Origin: Saccharibacillus sp. CPCC 101409
GTDB lineage: Bacteria > Bacillota > Bacilli > Paenibacillales > Paenibacillaceae
Length of the DNA: 64,000 nt
NCBI RefSeq assembly: GCF_030518235.1
Contig: NZ_JAULSA010000006.1
Coordinates: 1 to 64,000 of the forward strand
Direction of reading: 5' to 3'
Below, in pieces: positions 8,693 through 17,126 of this stretch (positions are counted from its first letter, which is position 1; each line of letters opens with the position of its first letter). A program made the translations under genes and the position numbers. A model generated the notes under the pieces. That model did no database searches, was not told where the DNA came from, and saw only the letters and a program-made list of their open reading frames with translations.

Positions 8693-9475
8693 ATGAAAAA
8701 ATCGACGATTGCGGCGCAGATGTACACGTTTCGGGAACAGGCCCAGACGGAAAAAGATCTGGCTTCGACGTTTGCGCGGCTGAAAGAAATCGGGTACGAA
8801 GCGGTTCAGGTATCGGGTATCGGCCCGATCGATCACCGTACGGTCAAAAAATTGGCGGACCAAAACGGGCTGGCCATCTGCGCGACGCATATCCCGTTCG
8901 ACCGGCTGACCGGCGAGTTGGAAGCGGTTGCGGAGCAGCACAAGCTGTGGGACTGCAAGTATGTCGGTCTGGGCATGGCGCCCGAGTCTTACCGGACGAG
9001 CGAGGAAGGCTACCGCAAATTCGCGCAGGAAGCGTCGGAGATCGGGCTGAGGCTGAAACGCGATTACGGGCTGCAGTTCGTGTATCACAACCACCAGGTG
9101 GAATTTGAAAAGTTCGGCGGCCGGACGGGCATGGACATCCTGCTCGAAGAAAGCGATCCGGAAGGTTTCGGCTTCGAGCTCGATATGTACTGGGTACAGG
9201 CGGGCGGCGGCGATCCGGCGCAGTGGGCGCACAAAGTCGAAGGCCGGATGCAGGTGGTCCACCTGAAAGACATGGAGATCGTGGACGGCAAGCCGGTGTT
9301 CGCCGAGATCGGGCAGGGCAATATGAATACGCCGGCAATTATCGAAGCGTGCCGGGCGACGGGCGTGGAATGGTATGTGGTCGAGCAGGACATCTGCCGC
9401 CGGGACCCGTTTGAGAGCGTGACGATGAGTCTCGATTATCTGCATCAATATCTGGAACGCGAGAAAACGCTGTAG
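8693..9475 (+). CDS. Sugar phosphate isomerase/epimerase (AP endonuclease family 2 TIM barrel)
   Basis: 260 residues. It starts QMYTFREQAQTEKDLASTF and contains the barrel metal-site segments FVYHNHQVEFEKFGG, FELDMYWVQAGG and VVHLKDMEI typical of IolE/YcjR-like xylose-isomerase-type enzymes. It follows the first Gfo gene by 15 bases with its own GAGGAGG. It probably acts on the keto-sugar made by the neighbouring dehydrogenases; the substrate is unknown. Confidence 0.88.
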   Translation: MKKSTIAAQMYTFREQAQTEKDLASTFARLKEIGYEAVQVSGIGPIDHRTVKKLADQNGLAICATHIPFDRLTGELEAVAEQHKLWDCKYVGLGMAPESYRTSEEGYRKFAQEASEIGLRLKRDYGLQFVYHNHQVEFEKFGGRTGMDILLEESDPEGFGFELDMYWVQAGGGDPAQWAHKVEGRMQVVHLKDMEIVDGKPVFAEIGQGNMNTPAIIEACRATGVEWYVVEQDICRRDPFESVTMSLDYLHQYLEREKTL

Positions 9476-9556
9476 GGAACCGGGGAAGCGGCCGGGCGGC
9501 GCAGCGGACTGCAAGAATGAGATAAGCCGAAACCGGCGAAAACGCACAGCGGAAGG

Positions 9557-10687
9557 ATGAAGGAAAGCATGAGCCGAAACGACGGAATGAATTATGCGCC
9601 CAAGCACGAAGCGAAAGCGGTTGTACAGCCCGGCGAATTCGTATTTGCGGCCGCGGCGCTGGATCACGGACATGTGTACGGCATGTGCAACGGCCTGGCG
9701 GAAGCGGGCGGCACGCTGAAATGGGTGTACGATCCGGACGAGAAGAAAGTGGAGAATTTCCGCAAAGCGTATCCCGACGTACAGGCGGCGGGCTCGCTGG
9801 AAGAGATTCTGAACGATCCCGACGTGAAGCTGGTCGCCGCCGCGGCGATTCCGGCCAAGCGGGGGCCGCTGGGCATAAAGGTTATGGAAAGCGGCAAAGA
9901 CTATTTTACGGATAAAACGCCGTTTACGACGCTCGCGCAGCTGCGCGCGGCGGAGGAATGCGCCGCGCGGACCGGGCGCAAATACATGGTTTATTACAGC
10001 GAACGGCTGCATGTCGAGAGCGCGGTATACGCCGACCAGCTGATCGGGCAGGGCGCGATCGGCCGCGTGGTCCAGGTGATGGGCACGGGTCCGCACCGGC
10101 TGAACGCGGACAGCCGTCCGGACTGGTTCTTCCGCCGCGACGATTACGGCGGCATCCTGTGCGATATCGGCAGCCACCAGATCGAGCAGTTTCTGCATTA
10201 CGCGGGCTGCAGGAGCGCGAAGGTACTGCACAGCAAAGTCGCCAATTACAACAGCCCGGAATATCCCGAACTGGAAGACTACGGCGACGCGACGCTGGTC
10301 GGCGACAACGGGGCGACGCAGTATTTCCGCGTCGACTGGCTGACGCCGAAAGGGCTCGGCACCTGGGGCGACGGGCGGACCGTCATCCTCGGGACGGAAG
10401 GATATATCGAGCTGCGCAAATATACGGACGTGGCCCGCTCGGATTCGGGCGACCACGTATTCTGGGTAGACCGGGAAGGCGAGCATTACGAGCAGGTGTC
10501 CGGCAAAATCGGCTGCCCGTTCTTCGGGCAGCTGATCCTGGACTGTCTGAACCGGACAGAGAATGCGATGACCCAGGAGCATGCGTTTATGGCCGCGCGC
10601 CTGTGCCTGGAAGCGCAGGAGCAGGCGGTCAATCTGACGCCGGACACGCTGCGCAAGCCGGCCGAAGAAGCGCGGGCGGAGCGCTGA
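9557..10687 (+). CDS. Gfo/Idh/MocA family oxidoreductase
   Basis: 376 residues from 9557; an ATG at 9569 with AAGGA four bases upstream is an equally good start. The N-terminus is unusual: FVFAAAALDHGHVYGMCNGL replaces the canonical GxGxxG, placing it in a divergent subgroup of the family. The segments FTDKTPFTTLAQL and GGILCDIGSHQIEQFLHYAG align with the EKP and catalytic helix regions, with Lys and Asp/His retained. It is the third gene in the operon; the substrate is unknown. Confidence 0.85.
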   Translation: MKESMSRNDGMNYAPKHEAKAVVQPGEFVFAAAALDHGHVYGMCNGLAEAGGTLKWVYDPDEKKVENFRKAYPDVQAAGSLEEILNDPDVKLVAAAAIPAKRGPLGIKVMESGKDYFTDKTPFTTLAQLRAAEECAARTGRKYMVYYSERLHVESAVYADQLIGQGAIGRVVQVMGTGPHRLNADSRPDWFFRRDDYGGILCDIGSHQIEQFLHYAGCRSAKVLHSKVANYNSPEYPELEDYGDATLVGDNGATQYFRVDWLTPKGLGTWGDGRTVILGTEGYIELRKYTDVARSDSGDHVFWVDREGEHYEQVSGKIGCPFFGQLILDCLNRTENAMTQEHAFMAARLCLEAQEQAVNLTPDTLRKPAEEARAER

Positions 10688-10803
10688 CGGCGGAGCGGAG
10701 CCCGGCGGAAACGGAAAGCGGAAGGGCGGAGAAGAAAGCCCGGACGAATGTGTAAACGCAGAGCTCCGGAGAATCGAATCTTAGAAGACGGAAGGTGCGA
10801 AGC

Positions 10804-11838
10804 ATGAACAAGACGGGAACGGCCATCGTCGGCTGCGGGGCGATCTTCGATCTGCACGCGCGGGCGGTAAACGCGATGGAGGAAGCGGAGCTGCTTCTGG
10901 TCGTAGATACCGACCCGGCCAAAGCGCGGCGGGCGGCGCAGACGTACGGCTGCGAAGCGGCGGAAGATTTCCGGGTCATATTGGACCGGGAAGATATCGA
11001 AGTCGTGCATCTGTGCACGCCGCATCATCAGCATGCGCCGCTGGCGCGGGAACTGCTCGCCGCCGGCAAACATGTGCTGACGGAGAAGCCGATCGCGCAT
11101 ACGGTCGAGGCGGCGGAAGACCTGCGCGAAGCCGCGGCGCGCAGTTCGGCGCAGCTCGGCGTCGTGTTCCAGAATCGCTATAACGAGAGTTCGCGCCGGA
11201 TTCGCGAGTATATCGATTCCGGCCGGCTGGGCCGGCTGGAATGTCTGAAAGGCGTCGTCACCTGGACGCGCAGCAAAGAGTATTACACGGAGAGTCCGTG
11301 GCGCGGCCGCCGGGAAACCGAAGGCGGCGGGCTGCTTATCAACCAGACGATCCATACGCTCGATCTGCTGCAGTGGTTTGCCGGAGAGGACGTCCTGCGC
11401 ATATCCGGCAGCGTAACGACGGACGCGCTGGGCGACGTGATCGAAGTCGAAGACAGCGCCCATGCCTGCATCGACTTTGCAGGCGGGGCGCGCGCGCTGT
11501 TCTACGGCACGAACGCTTATCTGGCGAACAGCCCCGTCGAACTGGAACTGATCTTCGAGAAAGGCACGCTGCTTCAGCGGCGCGACCGCTTGTATCTGCT
11601 GCAAGACGGCGAAGAAACGGAACTGTGCCGGCCTTCGCAGGTCGCCACGGGCGCCAAGTCGTACTGGGGCGTGACCCACGGTCTGCTGATCGAAGATTTC
11701 CATCGGCATGTGCGGGAAGGCCGGCAGTTCTGGCTGAACGCCGAAGCGGGCATCAAAGCTCTGCGGCTGATCCACGGCATCTACGAATCGTCCAAAGCCG
11801 GCGCCGCCGTATCCGCGGCGGGCGCAGCGCGCGGCTGA
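10804..11838 (+). CDS. Gfo/Idh/MocA family oxidoreductase
   Basis: 344 residues from the ATG at 10804, with GGAAGG eight bases upstream; an in-frame GTG at 10795 overlaps that site and is rejected. It has the Rossmann motif AIVGCGAIFDLHARAV, the EKPIAH motif, and GGLLINQTIHTLDLLQWFAG around the active site. It is the last gene of the operon and is followed by a strong terminator. Three Gfo paralogues plus one isomerase suggest a multi-step oxidation, epimerisation and reduction route for one sugar. Confidence 0.9.
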   Translation: MNKTGTAIVGCGAIFDLHARAVNAMEEAELLLVVDTDPAKARRAAQTYGCEAAEDFRVILDREDIEVVHLCTPHHQHAPLARELLAAGKHVLTEKPIAHTVEAAEDLREAAARSSAQLGVVFQNRYNESSRRIREYIDSGRLGRLECLKGVVTWTRSKEYYTESPWRGRRETEGGGLLINQTIHTLDLLQWFAGEDVLRISGSVTTDALGDVIEVEDSAHACIDFAGGARALFYGTNAYLANSPVELELIFEKGTLLQRRDRLYLLQDGEETELCRPSQVATGAKSYWGVTHGLLIEDFHRHVREGRQFWLNAEAGIKALRLIHGIYESSKAGAAVSAAGAARG

Positions 11839-11904
11839 AGGATCGGCCGCCGGATGAACGCCGCCCGGGCCGAACGCGGACCCGGCCGCATGAAAAACTT
11901 ACCC

Positions 11905-11940
11905 AAAAACCTTTGCCGGAACTTCGGCAAAGGTTTTTTT
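11905..11940. terminator. Rho-independent terminator of the Gfo operon
   Basis: AAAACCTTTGCCG pairs with CGGCAAAGGTTTTTTT around a short loop. The A-run on the other side makes it usable by the convergent hydrolase gene. Confidence 0.9.
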
Positions 11941-11960
11941 GCGCGGCGCGCAGCCGCCGT

Positions 11961-12716
11961 TCATGCCTGCCAGAACGCTTCGGCGCGGCGCACCCATTCA
12001 TCCGGTCGGTGGGCCGCCAGCTCCCCGTGCCGATAGCCGGTCAGCTCCTGCACGGTGCAGCGCGGCGCATACTCGCGCAGCAGCAGGGCGGAATCCCGGA
12101 TCGCTTTCGGTTCCCGGCTTGCGTACCAGCACAGAATCTCCGCTTCGCAGCCGCGAATTTCTTCGCTCAGGCCGTAAGCGAGATGACTGTCGAAGATAGC
12201 GTCCACGCTTCGGCCGTCCCGGCAGAGCCGCGACAGCTCCCGCGCATACAGTTCCATTTCCCGCTCCGGCAGGCGGAGCTCCGGCGGCTTTCGCCGGTTC
12301 GACCGTCCGGCGTTCAGCGCCTGCGCGCGGAACATCAGCCGATGAACGATTCGGCCGGTTCGGCGCATCCACGGATGCGGAGTGCAGGAGGCGCTCTCGA
12401 TGATCGCCCGCCGGCACAGCCGGCTGCGCCGCGTCAGCATCTCGATCGCGATCTGTCCGCCGAGCGATACGCCGCCCAGCGCAAACAGCCGGCCGTCGTG
12501 ATGCCGATCCGCATAGTCCAGCAGTTGACGGGCGCAGCGTTCCGTCGAAACGTAGGGCGCGGCCGCCGTCAAGCCGTGACCGTCCAGCACGGGCAGGATG
12601 ATGTGGTAACGTTCGCGGAGTATCTCCGCCTGCCGGACAAAAAGGCCCGACCAGGTTGCGCCGTGCACCAGCATAACGGCGGGCAGTTCCGGACTGCCGT
12701 AAGTACGAAATTCCAT
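11961..12716 (-). CDS. Alpha/beta hydrolase, probably iron-regulated
   Basis: 251 residues from the ATG at 12716, chosen because GAGGAGGG lies just upstream; longer in-frame starts lack one. The fold signatures are VMLVHGATWSG (oxyanion region, about residues 14-24), nucleophile elbow GVSLGG with Ser84, and a late YRHGEL segment supplying the probable catalytic His. The substrate is not deducible from sequence. A Fur-like box overlaps the region just after its promoter, so an esterase acting on a siderophore or an iron-starvation product is a reasonable inference. Confidence 0.82.
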   Translation of the reverse strand: MEFRTYGSPELPAVMLVHGATWSGLFVRQAEILRERYHIILPVLDGHGLTAAAPYVSTERCARQLLDYADRHHDGRLFALGGVSLGGQIAIEMLTRRSRLCRRAIIESASCTPHPWMRRTGRIVHRLMFRAQALNAGRSNRRKPPELRLPEREMELYARELSRLCRDGRSVDAIFDSHLAYGLSEEIRGCEAEILCWYASREPKAIRDSALLLREYAPRCTVQELTGYRHGELAAHRPDEWVRRAEAFWQA

Positions 12717-12803
12717 CGCGATTTCCCTCCTCGTCACGTTCCCGAACGACCTCCGGCGCACCGGCTGCCCGGGGGATATAGCTTGGGCTATAATCCTTTG
12801 TAT

Positions 12804-12818
12804 TGATAACCATTCTCA
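12804..12818 (-). promoter_or_regulatory. Fur box upstream of the alpha/beta hydrolase
   Basis: TGATAACCATTCTCA fits the 7-1-7 Fur consensus TGATAATnATTATCA at 12 of 14 defined positions. On the minus strand it lies directly downstream of the promoter TTGATT, 16 bases, TATAAT (minus-strand, about 12857-12830), the classic position for repression. Confidence 0.65.
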
Positions 12819-12885
12819 TTTAAAGATATTATAACAGAAGCCCGCCGGCAATCAATCCGGCGCAGAAAACGGGTATAAATTGTGG

Positions 12886-12914
12886 ACGTTCCGCCTGCGC
12901 GGAACGTCTTTTTA
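12886..12914 (+). terminator. Orphan terminator-like hairpin
   Basis: GACGTTCCGC and GCGGAACGTC flank a 4-base loop and are followed by TTTTT on the plus strand. No plus-strand gene precedes it; it lies between the divergent hydrolase and RpiR genes. It may end a short untranslated transcript or insulate the two promoters. Confidence 0.55.
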
Positions 12915-13126
12915 GTCGCTGTGGGACCGCGCGGCCAATGCCGCCTCGCTCGATTCCAATCGGGCAATCCGGCAGATTCGCTACACGGGTCTATAATCGA
13001 GCTGCGGCGATCTGCGTGTCTGGGTGCATAACGTGCACCGCACAGCCGCCGCGATTCGACTACACTTAAACCAGATAGAGAAAGCGGTTGCAATACCCAC
13101 TCTATTACCCGGGGGAGATCTTCGAT

Positions 13127-13954
13127 ATGAACACGAACAAACCGGCCGCCGCGTCCAATCCGCTTCATTCCAGCCTGCTGCATACGCTGTTTGCGATTAT
13201 CAACGAAGGCAACGTGGGCGATTCCGCTTACGTGCTGGCGCATTACTTTTTGGAACATTACGGCGAACTCCGGCACCTGAACATCTTCGACGTGGCGTCC
13301 GACTGCTTCGTTTCCCGCTCCAGCGTCCGCCGTTTCTGCAAAGCGATCGGCTACGACAACTTCGTCGACCTCAAAGCCGAATTCGCCCGCTACGACCAGG
13401 TCTACTACGCCAATATCCAGTCTTCGCGACAGGAGCGCTACAAGCAGCAGCTGTTCGACGAGATCGAGAAGATGATCCGCGACGTTTCGTCCAGCTTGAC
13501 CGACGATATGCTGCGCAGCTTTGTGGACCGGATTCACGCCAGCCGCTATACCGTTTTCCTGATTCCGGGCGCGTACAGCGGAGCGGTCAAAGATTTTCAG
13601 GAGAAAATGCTGGCGCACAACCGCATCGTTTACGTCGTGTTCGAAAACTATATGGACAATGAATTGATTCGCAGCCTGGACGAACGCGACCTGCTGATTA
13701 CCCTGTCGGTTTCGGGCGTGTTCGCGGAAGAAGCGGCCGGGTTCACGGAATCTCTGAACGTGCGCAACGCGCTGATTACGGGCAACCGGGCCTTTTCGGC
13801 CAAAGAGCGTTACGACGAGCTTTATTATCTGTCGGAGCGGCCCGACGGGCGGATCAACACTCCGGTCTACAGCCGCTACGGCGTCACTTTTATGCTGGAC
13901 GTGCTCTACAGCGAGTACGCCCGGACACATCAGACGAATCTTGGGAGGAATTGA
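13127..13954 (+). CDS. MurR/RpiR family regulator
   Basis: 275 residues from the ATG at 13127, with GGGGGAG upstream; the longer in-frame TTG has no ribosome-binding site. The N-terminal helix-turn-helix includes IFDVASDCFVSRSSVRRFC (about residues 49-67). The C-terminal SIS domain (about residues 125-260) would bind a phosphosugar. It precedes the GH1 glucosidase by two bases and the PTS gene. It is the likely local regulator of beta-glucoside use, sensing an imported phospho-sugar. Confidence 0.88.
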   Translation: MNTNKPAAASNPLHSSLLHTLFAIINEGNVGDSAYVLAHYFLEHYGELRHLNIFDVASDCFVSRSSVRRFCKAIGYDNFVDLKAEFARYDQVYYANIQSSRQERYKQQLFDEIEKMIRDVSSSLTDDMLRSFVDRIHASRYTVFLIPGAYSGAVKDFQEKMLAHNRIVYVVFENYMDNELIRSLDERDLLITLSVSGVFAEEAAGFTESLNVRNALITGNRAFSAKERYDELYYLSERPDGRINTPVYSRYGVTFMLDVLYSEYARTHQTNLGRN

Positions 13955-13956
13955 AG

Positions 13957-15390
13957 ATGCAGTACAAGAATCAGCCCGTTTTTCCGGAAAAATTCATGTG
14001 GGGAGCTTCTAGCGCGGCCTGGCAGGTGGAAGGCGCGGTAGCCGAAGACGGCCGGACGCCGGCGATTATCGATCTGAACAGCAAGAAGAAAAAGCCGTAC
14101 GCCGACAATTCGATCGCTTCCGACCATTATCATCACTACAAAGAAGACGTCAAGCTGATGGCCGACTGCGGCTTTACGTCGTACCGTTTTTCGCTGTCGT
14201 GGCCCCGCATTTATCCGTCGGACTCGGCCGAACCGAACGCCAAAGGTATCGAGTTCTACAGCAATCTGATCGACGAACTGCTGAAGTACGGGATCGAGCC
14301 GATCGTGACGCTGTATCACTACGATATGCCGGTATGGGTGGATGAGAAATACGGCGGCTGGTACGATCGCGGCATTATCGACGCGTTCGACCGCTATGCC
14401 CGCACCTGCTTCGAAGCGTTCGGCGACCGGGTCACGTACTGGCTGTCCATCAACGAACAAAATATGCAGATCTGCTACGGCAAATGGCTGGGCGTGTGCA
14501 AGAACGAAGAAACCTGGCTGCACGATCAATGGAAAGTCAACCATATCATGAATCTGTGCCATGCCAAAGCGGTCGTCGCCTGCCACGAACTGGTCGAAGG
14601 CGGCTTGATCGGACCCGTTCCGGGCTATGTGCCGATCTACCCGGCTTCGGCCAATCCGGACGACCAGATCGCGGCGATGAACGCCGAAGAGCTGACCGAG
14701 AAAGTCTGGAACGATCTGTACGTCCACCGCAAGTACAACGGGTTTATCCGCAGCTACTGGAACGAGAACGGAATCGACCCGGATATCCGCGAAGGGGACA
14801 TGGAGCTGATCGAGTCCGCGAAGATCGACTTTTTCGCCCTCAACTGCTACCGCTCCAACACGGCCAAGCACTGCGGGATCGAGGACGAGCCGCAGGAGTA
14901 CCTGCTCAACAAGAACGGCGTCAAAGGGCAGCTGATCTTCCCCAAAGTGCCGGGATTGTACCAGCTGACGGAGAATCCTTATGTGGAAACGAACGATTGG
15001 GACTGGGAGATCGATCCGGTGGCGATGCGGTATATGCTGCGCTACGTCTGGGACCACTACCGGCTGCCGATGATGATTACCGAGAACGGCTACGGCAAAT
15101 ACGACAGCCCGGCCGAAGACGGAAAAGTGCACGACGCCGAACGGATCGAATTCCTGCGCGACCAGATTTACCAGGTGGGTCTGGCGATCATGGACGGCTG
15201 CGACGTGATCGGCTACAATCCGTGGTCGTTTACCGACCTGCTCAGCACCGGCAACGGCATGGCGAAACGCTACGGGCTGGTCTATATCAATACGACGGAC
15301 GAAGACGTGCTCGACCTGCGCCGGATTCCGAAAGACTCGTACTACTGGTATTCCGATTTGATCAAGTCCAACGGACAAAATTGGGGATAG
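13957..15390 (+). CDS. GH1 6-phospho-beta-glucosidase
   Basis: 477 residues. It starts at the ATG at 13957, eight bases after GGGAGG; the in-frame TTG at 13951 is too close to that site. It hydrolyses 6-phospho-beta-glucosides delivered by the PTS. Seen features are the N-terminal FMWGASSAAWQVEGA signature, the acid/base Glu167 in SINEQN (the more usual motif is NEP) and nucleophile Glu376 in MITENGYG. It is tightly linked to the RpiR regulator and to a beta-glucoside EIIBC 15 bases downstream. Confidence 0.93.
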   Translation: MQYKNQPVFPEKFMWGASSAAWQVEGAVAEDGRTPAIIDLNSKKKKPYADNSIASDHYHHYKEDVKLMADCGFTSYRFSLSWPRIYPSDSAEPNAKGIEFYSNLIDELLKYGIEPIVTLYHYDMPVWVDEKYGGWYDRGIIDAFDRYARTCFEAFGDRVTYWLSINEQNMQICYGKWLGVCKNEETWLHDQWKVNHIMNLCHAKAVVACHELVEGGLIGPVPGYVPIYPASANPDDQIAAMNAEELTEKVWNDLYVHRKYNGFIRSYWNENGIDPDIREGDMELIESAKIDFFALNCYRSNTAKHCGIEDEPQEYLLNKNGVKGQLIFPKVPGLYQLTENPYVETNDWDWEIDPVAMRYMLRYVWDHYRLPMMITENGYGKYDSPAEDGKVHDAERIEFLRDQIYQVGLAIMDGCDVIGYNPWSFTDLLSTGNGMAKRYGLVYINTTDEDVLDLRRIPKDSYYWYSDLIKSNGQNWG

Positions 15391-15405
15391 AACGGGGATA
15401 GAGCG

Positions 15406-16938
15406 ATGAGCAAATACACGGAAATTTCCGAACGGATTCTGGGCGAAGTCGGCGGGCCGGGCAATGTATCGGTAGTCAACCACTGCGCGACGAGGCTGCG
15501 GTTGACCGTAGCCGATCCGGACCTGGTGGATCAGGGCGGACTGAAAAGTATTCCGGGCGTAATGGGCGTCGTGATGCGGGGCGGCGGCGAGCTGCAGGTC
15601 ATTATCGGTCCGGATGTAGGCAATGTGTACGGCAGTTTTATGGAAGCGGGCGGTTTCGACGGCAAAAAGGACCGCGGAGACCAGTCGGCGGCCGGGGATT
15701 CCCCGGCTTCCGCTTCCGCCGCGCGGGCAGGAGCTTCGAGCGCGGGAACATCCGCCAAAGAGGCGGGAAGCCGCAGCGGCGGCAGAAGCTTCAAAGCGAT
15801 CCTGTCGCGCATCGTGGACTTTATCAGCGGCACCTTCGTGCCGGTTCTGCCGGTGCTCGTCGCCGCGGGACTCGTCTCGGCCGTGCTCAATATCGCGGTG
15901 ACGTTCTTCGGCCTGCCGGCCGAGGGCGGCACGTATACGGTGCTGACGGCGGTCAACAACGCGGGCTTTTATTTCCTGCCGATCTTTATCGGCTACAGCG
16001 CGGCCCGCAAGCTGTCCATCAATCCGCTGATGGGCATGTATCTGGGCGCGATCCTGGTGCACAGCGCCGTCGACGGGGCGGAAGGCCTGGACTTCCTGGG
16101 CATCTCCATTCCGCAGGTTACGTACAATTCGTCGGTTATCCCGGTCATTATCGGCGTGCTGTTCATGGCGCTGGTCGATAAAGGATTCGATAAGATTATC
16201 CATCAGTCGATCAAATTTTTTGCCAAACCGCTGCTTACGATTCTGGTCGTCACCCCGGTTACGCTGATTCTGCTCGGACCGCTGGGCAGCTTTATCGGCA
16301 GCTACCTGGCAGCCGCTCTCCAGTTCGTCAATCAGGAGCTGGGCTGGTTATCCGTCGGACTTATGGGAGCGCTTACCCCGTTCCTGGTCATGACCGGCAC
16401 CAACCAGGCGCTGTTCCCGCTCGTGTTCGCTTCGATGGCCGACAACGGCTACGACGCATTCGTCATGCCGGGTATGCTGGCGGCCAATACGGCTATCGGC
16501 GCGGCGGCTCTGGCGATTGCCGTGACGCAGCGCAGCAAAGATACGCGCGCGCTCGGATTCTCCGCCGGCCTCACCGGCGTGATGGGCATTACCGAACCGG
16601 CGATCTTCGGCATCCTGCTGCGCTTCCGCAAAGCGCTGATCGGCGCGGCTTCCGGCGGATTGGCCGGCGGCGTGTTCGCCGGCATCGTCGGCCTCAAGCA
16701 GTACGCCGTCGTGTCGCCGGGCCTCGCGGCGATTCCGACCTTTATCCCGACCGACGGGTCCGGGTTGACGACGAATTTCTGGTTCTCGATCGCCACGATC
16801 GCGATTGCCGTCGCGGTGTCGTTCGGCGTTACGCTTGTGCTCAGCCGCCCGGACCGCAGCGGCAGTCCGGAGGCGCAAACGCCCGGGCCGGCGCAGTCTT
16901 CGCTGCGCGCTTCCGGTTCCGGCAGCCCGCAGGTCTGA
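15406..16938 (+). CDS. PTS beta-glucoside-type transporter, EIIBC
   Basis: 510 residues. The EIIB domain (about residues 1-90) has the phosphorylated Cys27 in NHCATRLRL. A Ala/Ser/Gly-rich linker (about 90-130) leads to the EIIC membrane domain with about ten hydrophobic segments and the substrate-site motif GVMGITEPAIFG. There is no EIIA domain, so phosphate must come from an EIIA encoded elsewhere. It imports and phosphorylates a beta-glucoside that the neighbouring GH1 enzyme then cleaves. A perfect-palindrome terminator follows. Confidence 0.92.
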   Translation: MSKYTEISERILGEVGGPGNVSVVNHCATRLRLTVADPDLVDQGGLKSIPGVMGVVMRGGGELQVIIGPDVGNVYGSFMEAGGFDGKKDRGDQSAAGDSPASASAARAGASSAGTSAKEAGSRSGGRSFKAILSRIVDFISGTFVPVLPVLVAAGLVSAVLNIAVTFFGLPAEGGTYTVLTAVNNAGFYFLPIFIGYSAARKLSINPLMGMYLGAILVHSAVDGAEGLDFLGISIPQVTYNSSVIPVIIGVLFMALVDKGFDKIIHQSIKFFAKPLLTILVVTPVTLILLGPLGSFIGSYLAAALQFVNQELGWLSVGLMGALTPFLVMTGTNQALFPLVFASMADNGYDAFVMPGMLAANTAIGAAALAIAVTQRSKDTRALGFSAGLTGVMGITEPAIFGILLRFRKALIGAASGGLAGGVFAGIVGLKQYAVVSPGLAAIPTFIPTDGSGLTTNFWFSIATIAIAVAVSFGVTLVLSRPDRSGSPEAQTPGPAQSSLRASGSGSPQV

Positions 16939-17052
16939 GCGCGGATAAAAGCTTTTTCTTCCGGACCGGAAGCCGTTTGGTACCGACCGGTAGCCGCCGT
17001 TCCGGACAATCCGTGCCGCGCATCGTCGTCTATATCTTCAGTGTTTATACGC

Positions 17053-17100
17053 AAAAAGGACTCCGGTTTCCGCGGCCGCGGAAACCGGAGTCCTTTTTTT
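17053..17100. terminator. Bidirectional terminator between the bgl operon and mprF
   Basis: A perfect palindrome from 17053 to 17099 (AAAAAGGACTCCGG on the left arm, mirrored on the right) with a T-run at both ends. It serves convergent genes. Confidence 0.95.
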
Positions 17101-17126
17101 GATTTTGCGCCGTTCGGCGCACGATC

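Noticed and set aside
7919-10582. 887-codon minus-strand open frame opposite the Gfo/isomerase operon
   Set aside because: Antisense shadow of three well-supported genes. It has no ribosome-binding site and no family resemblance.
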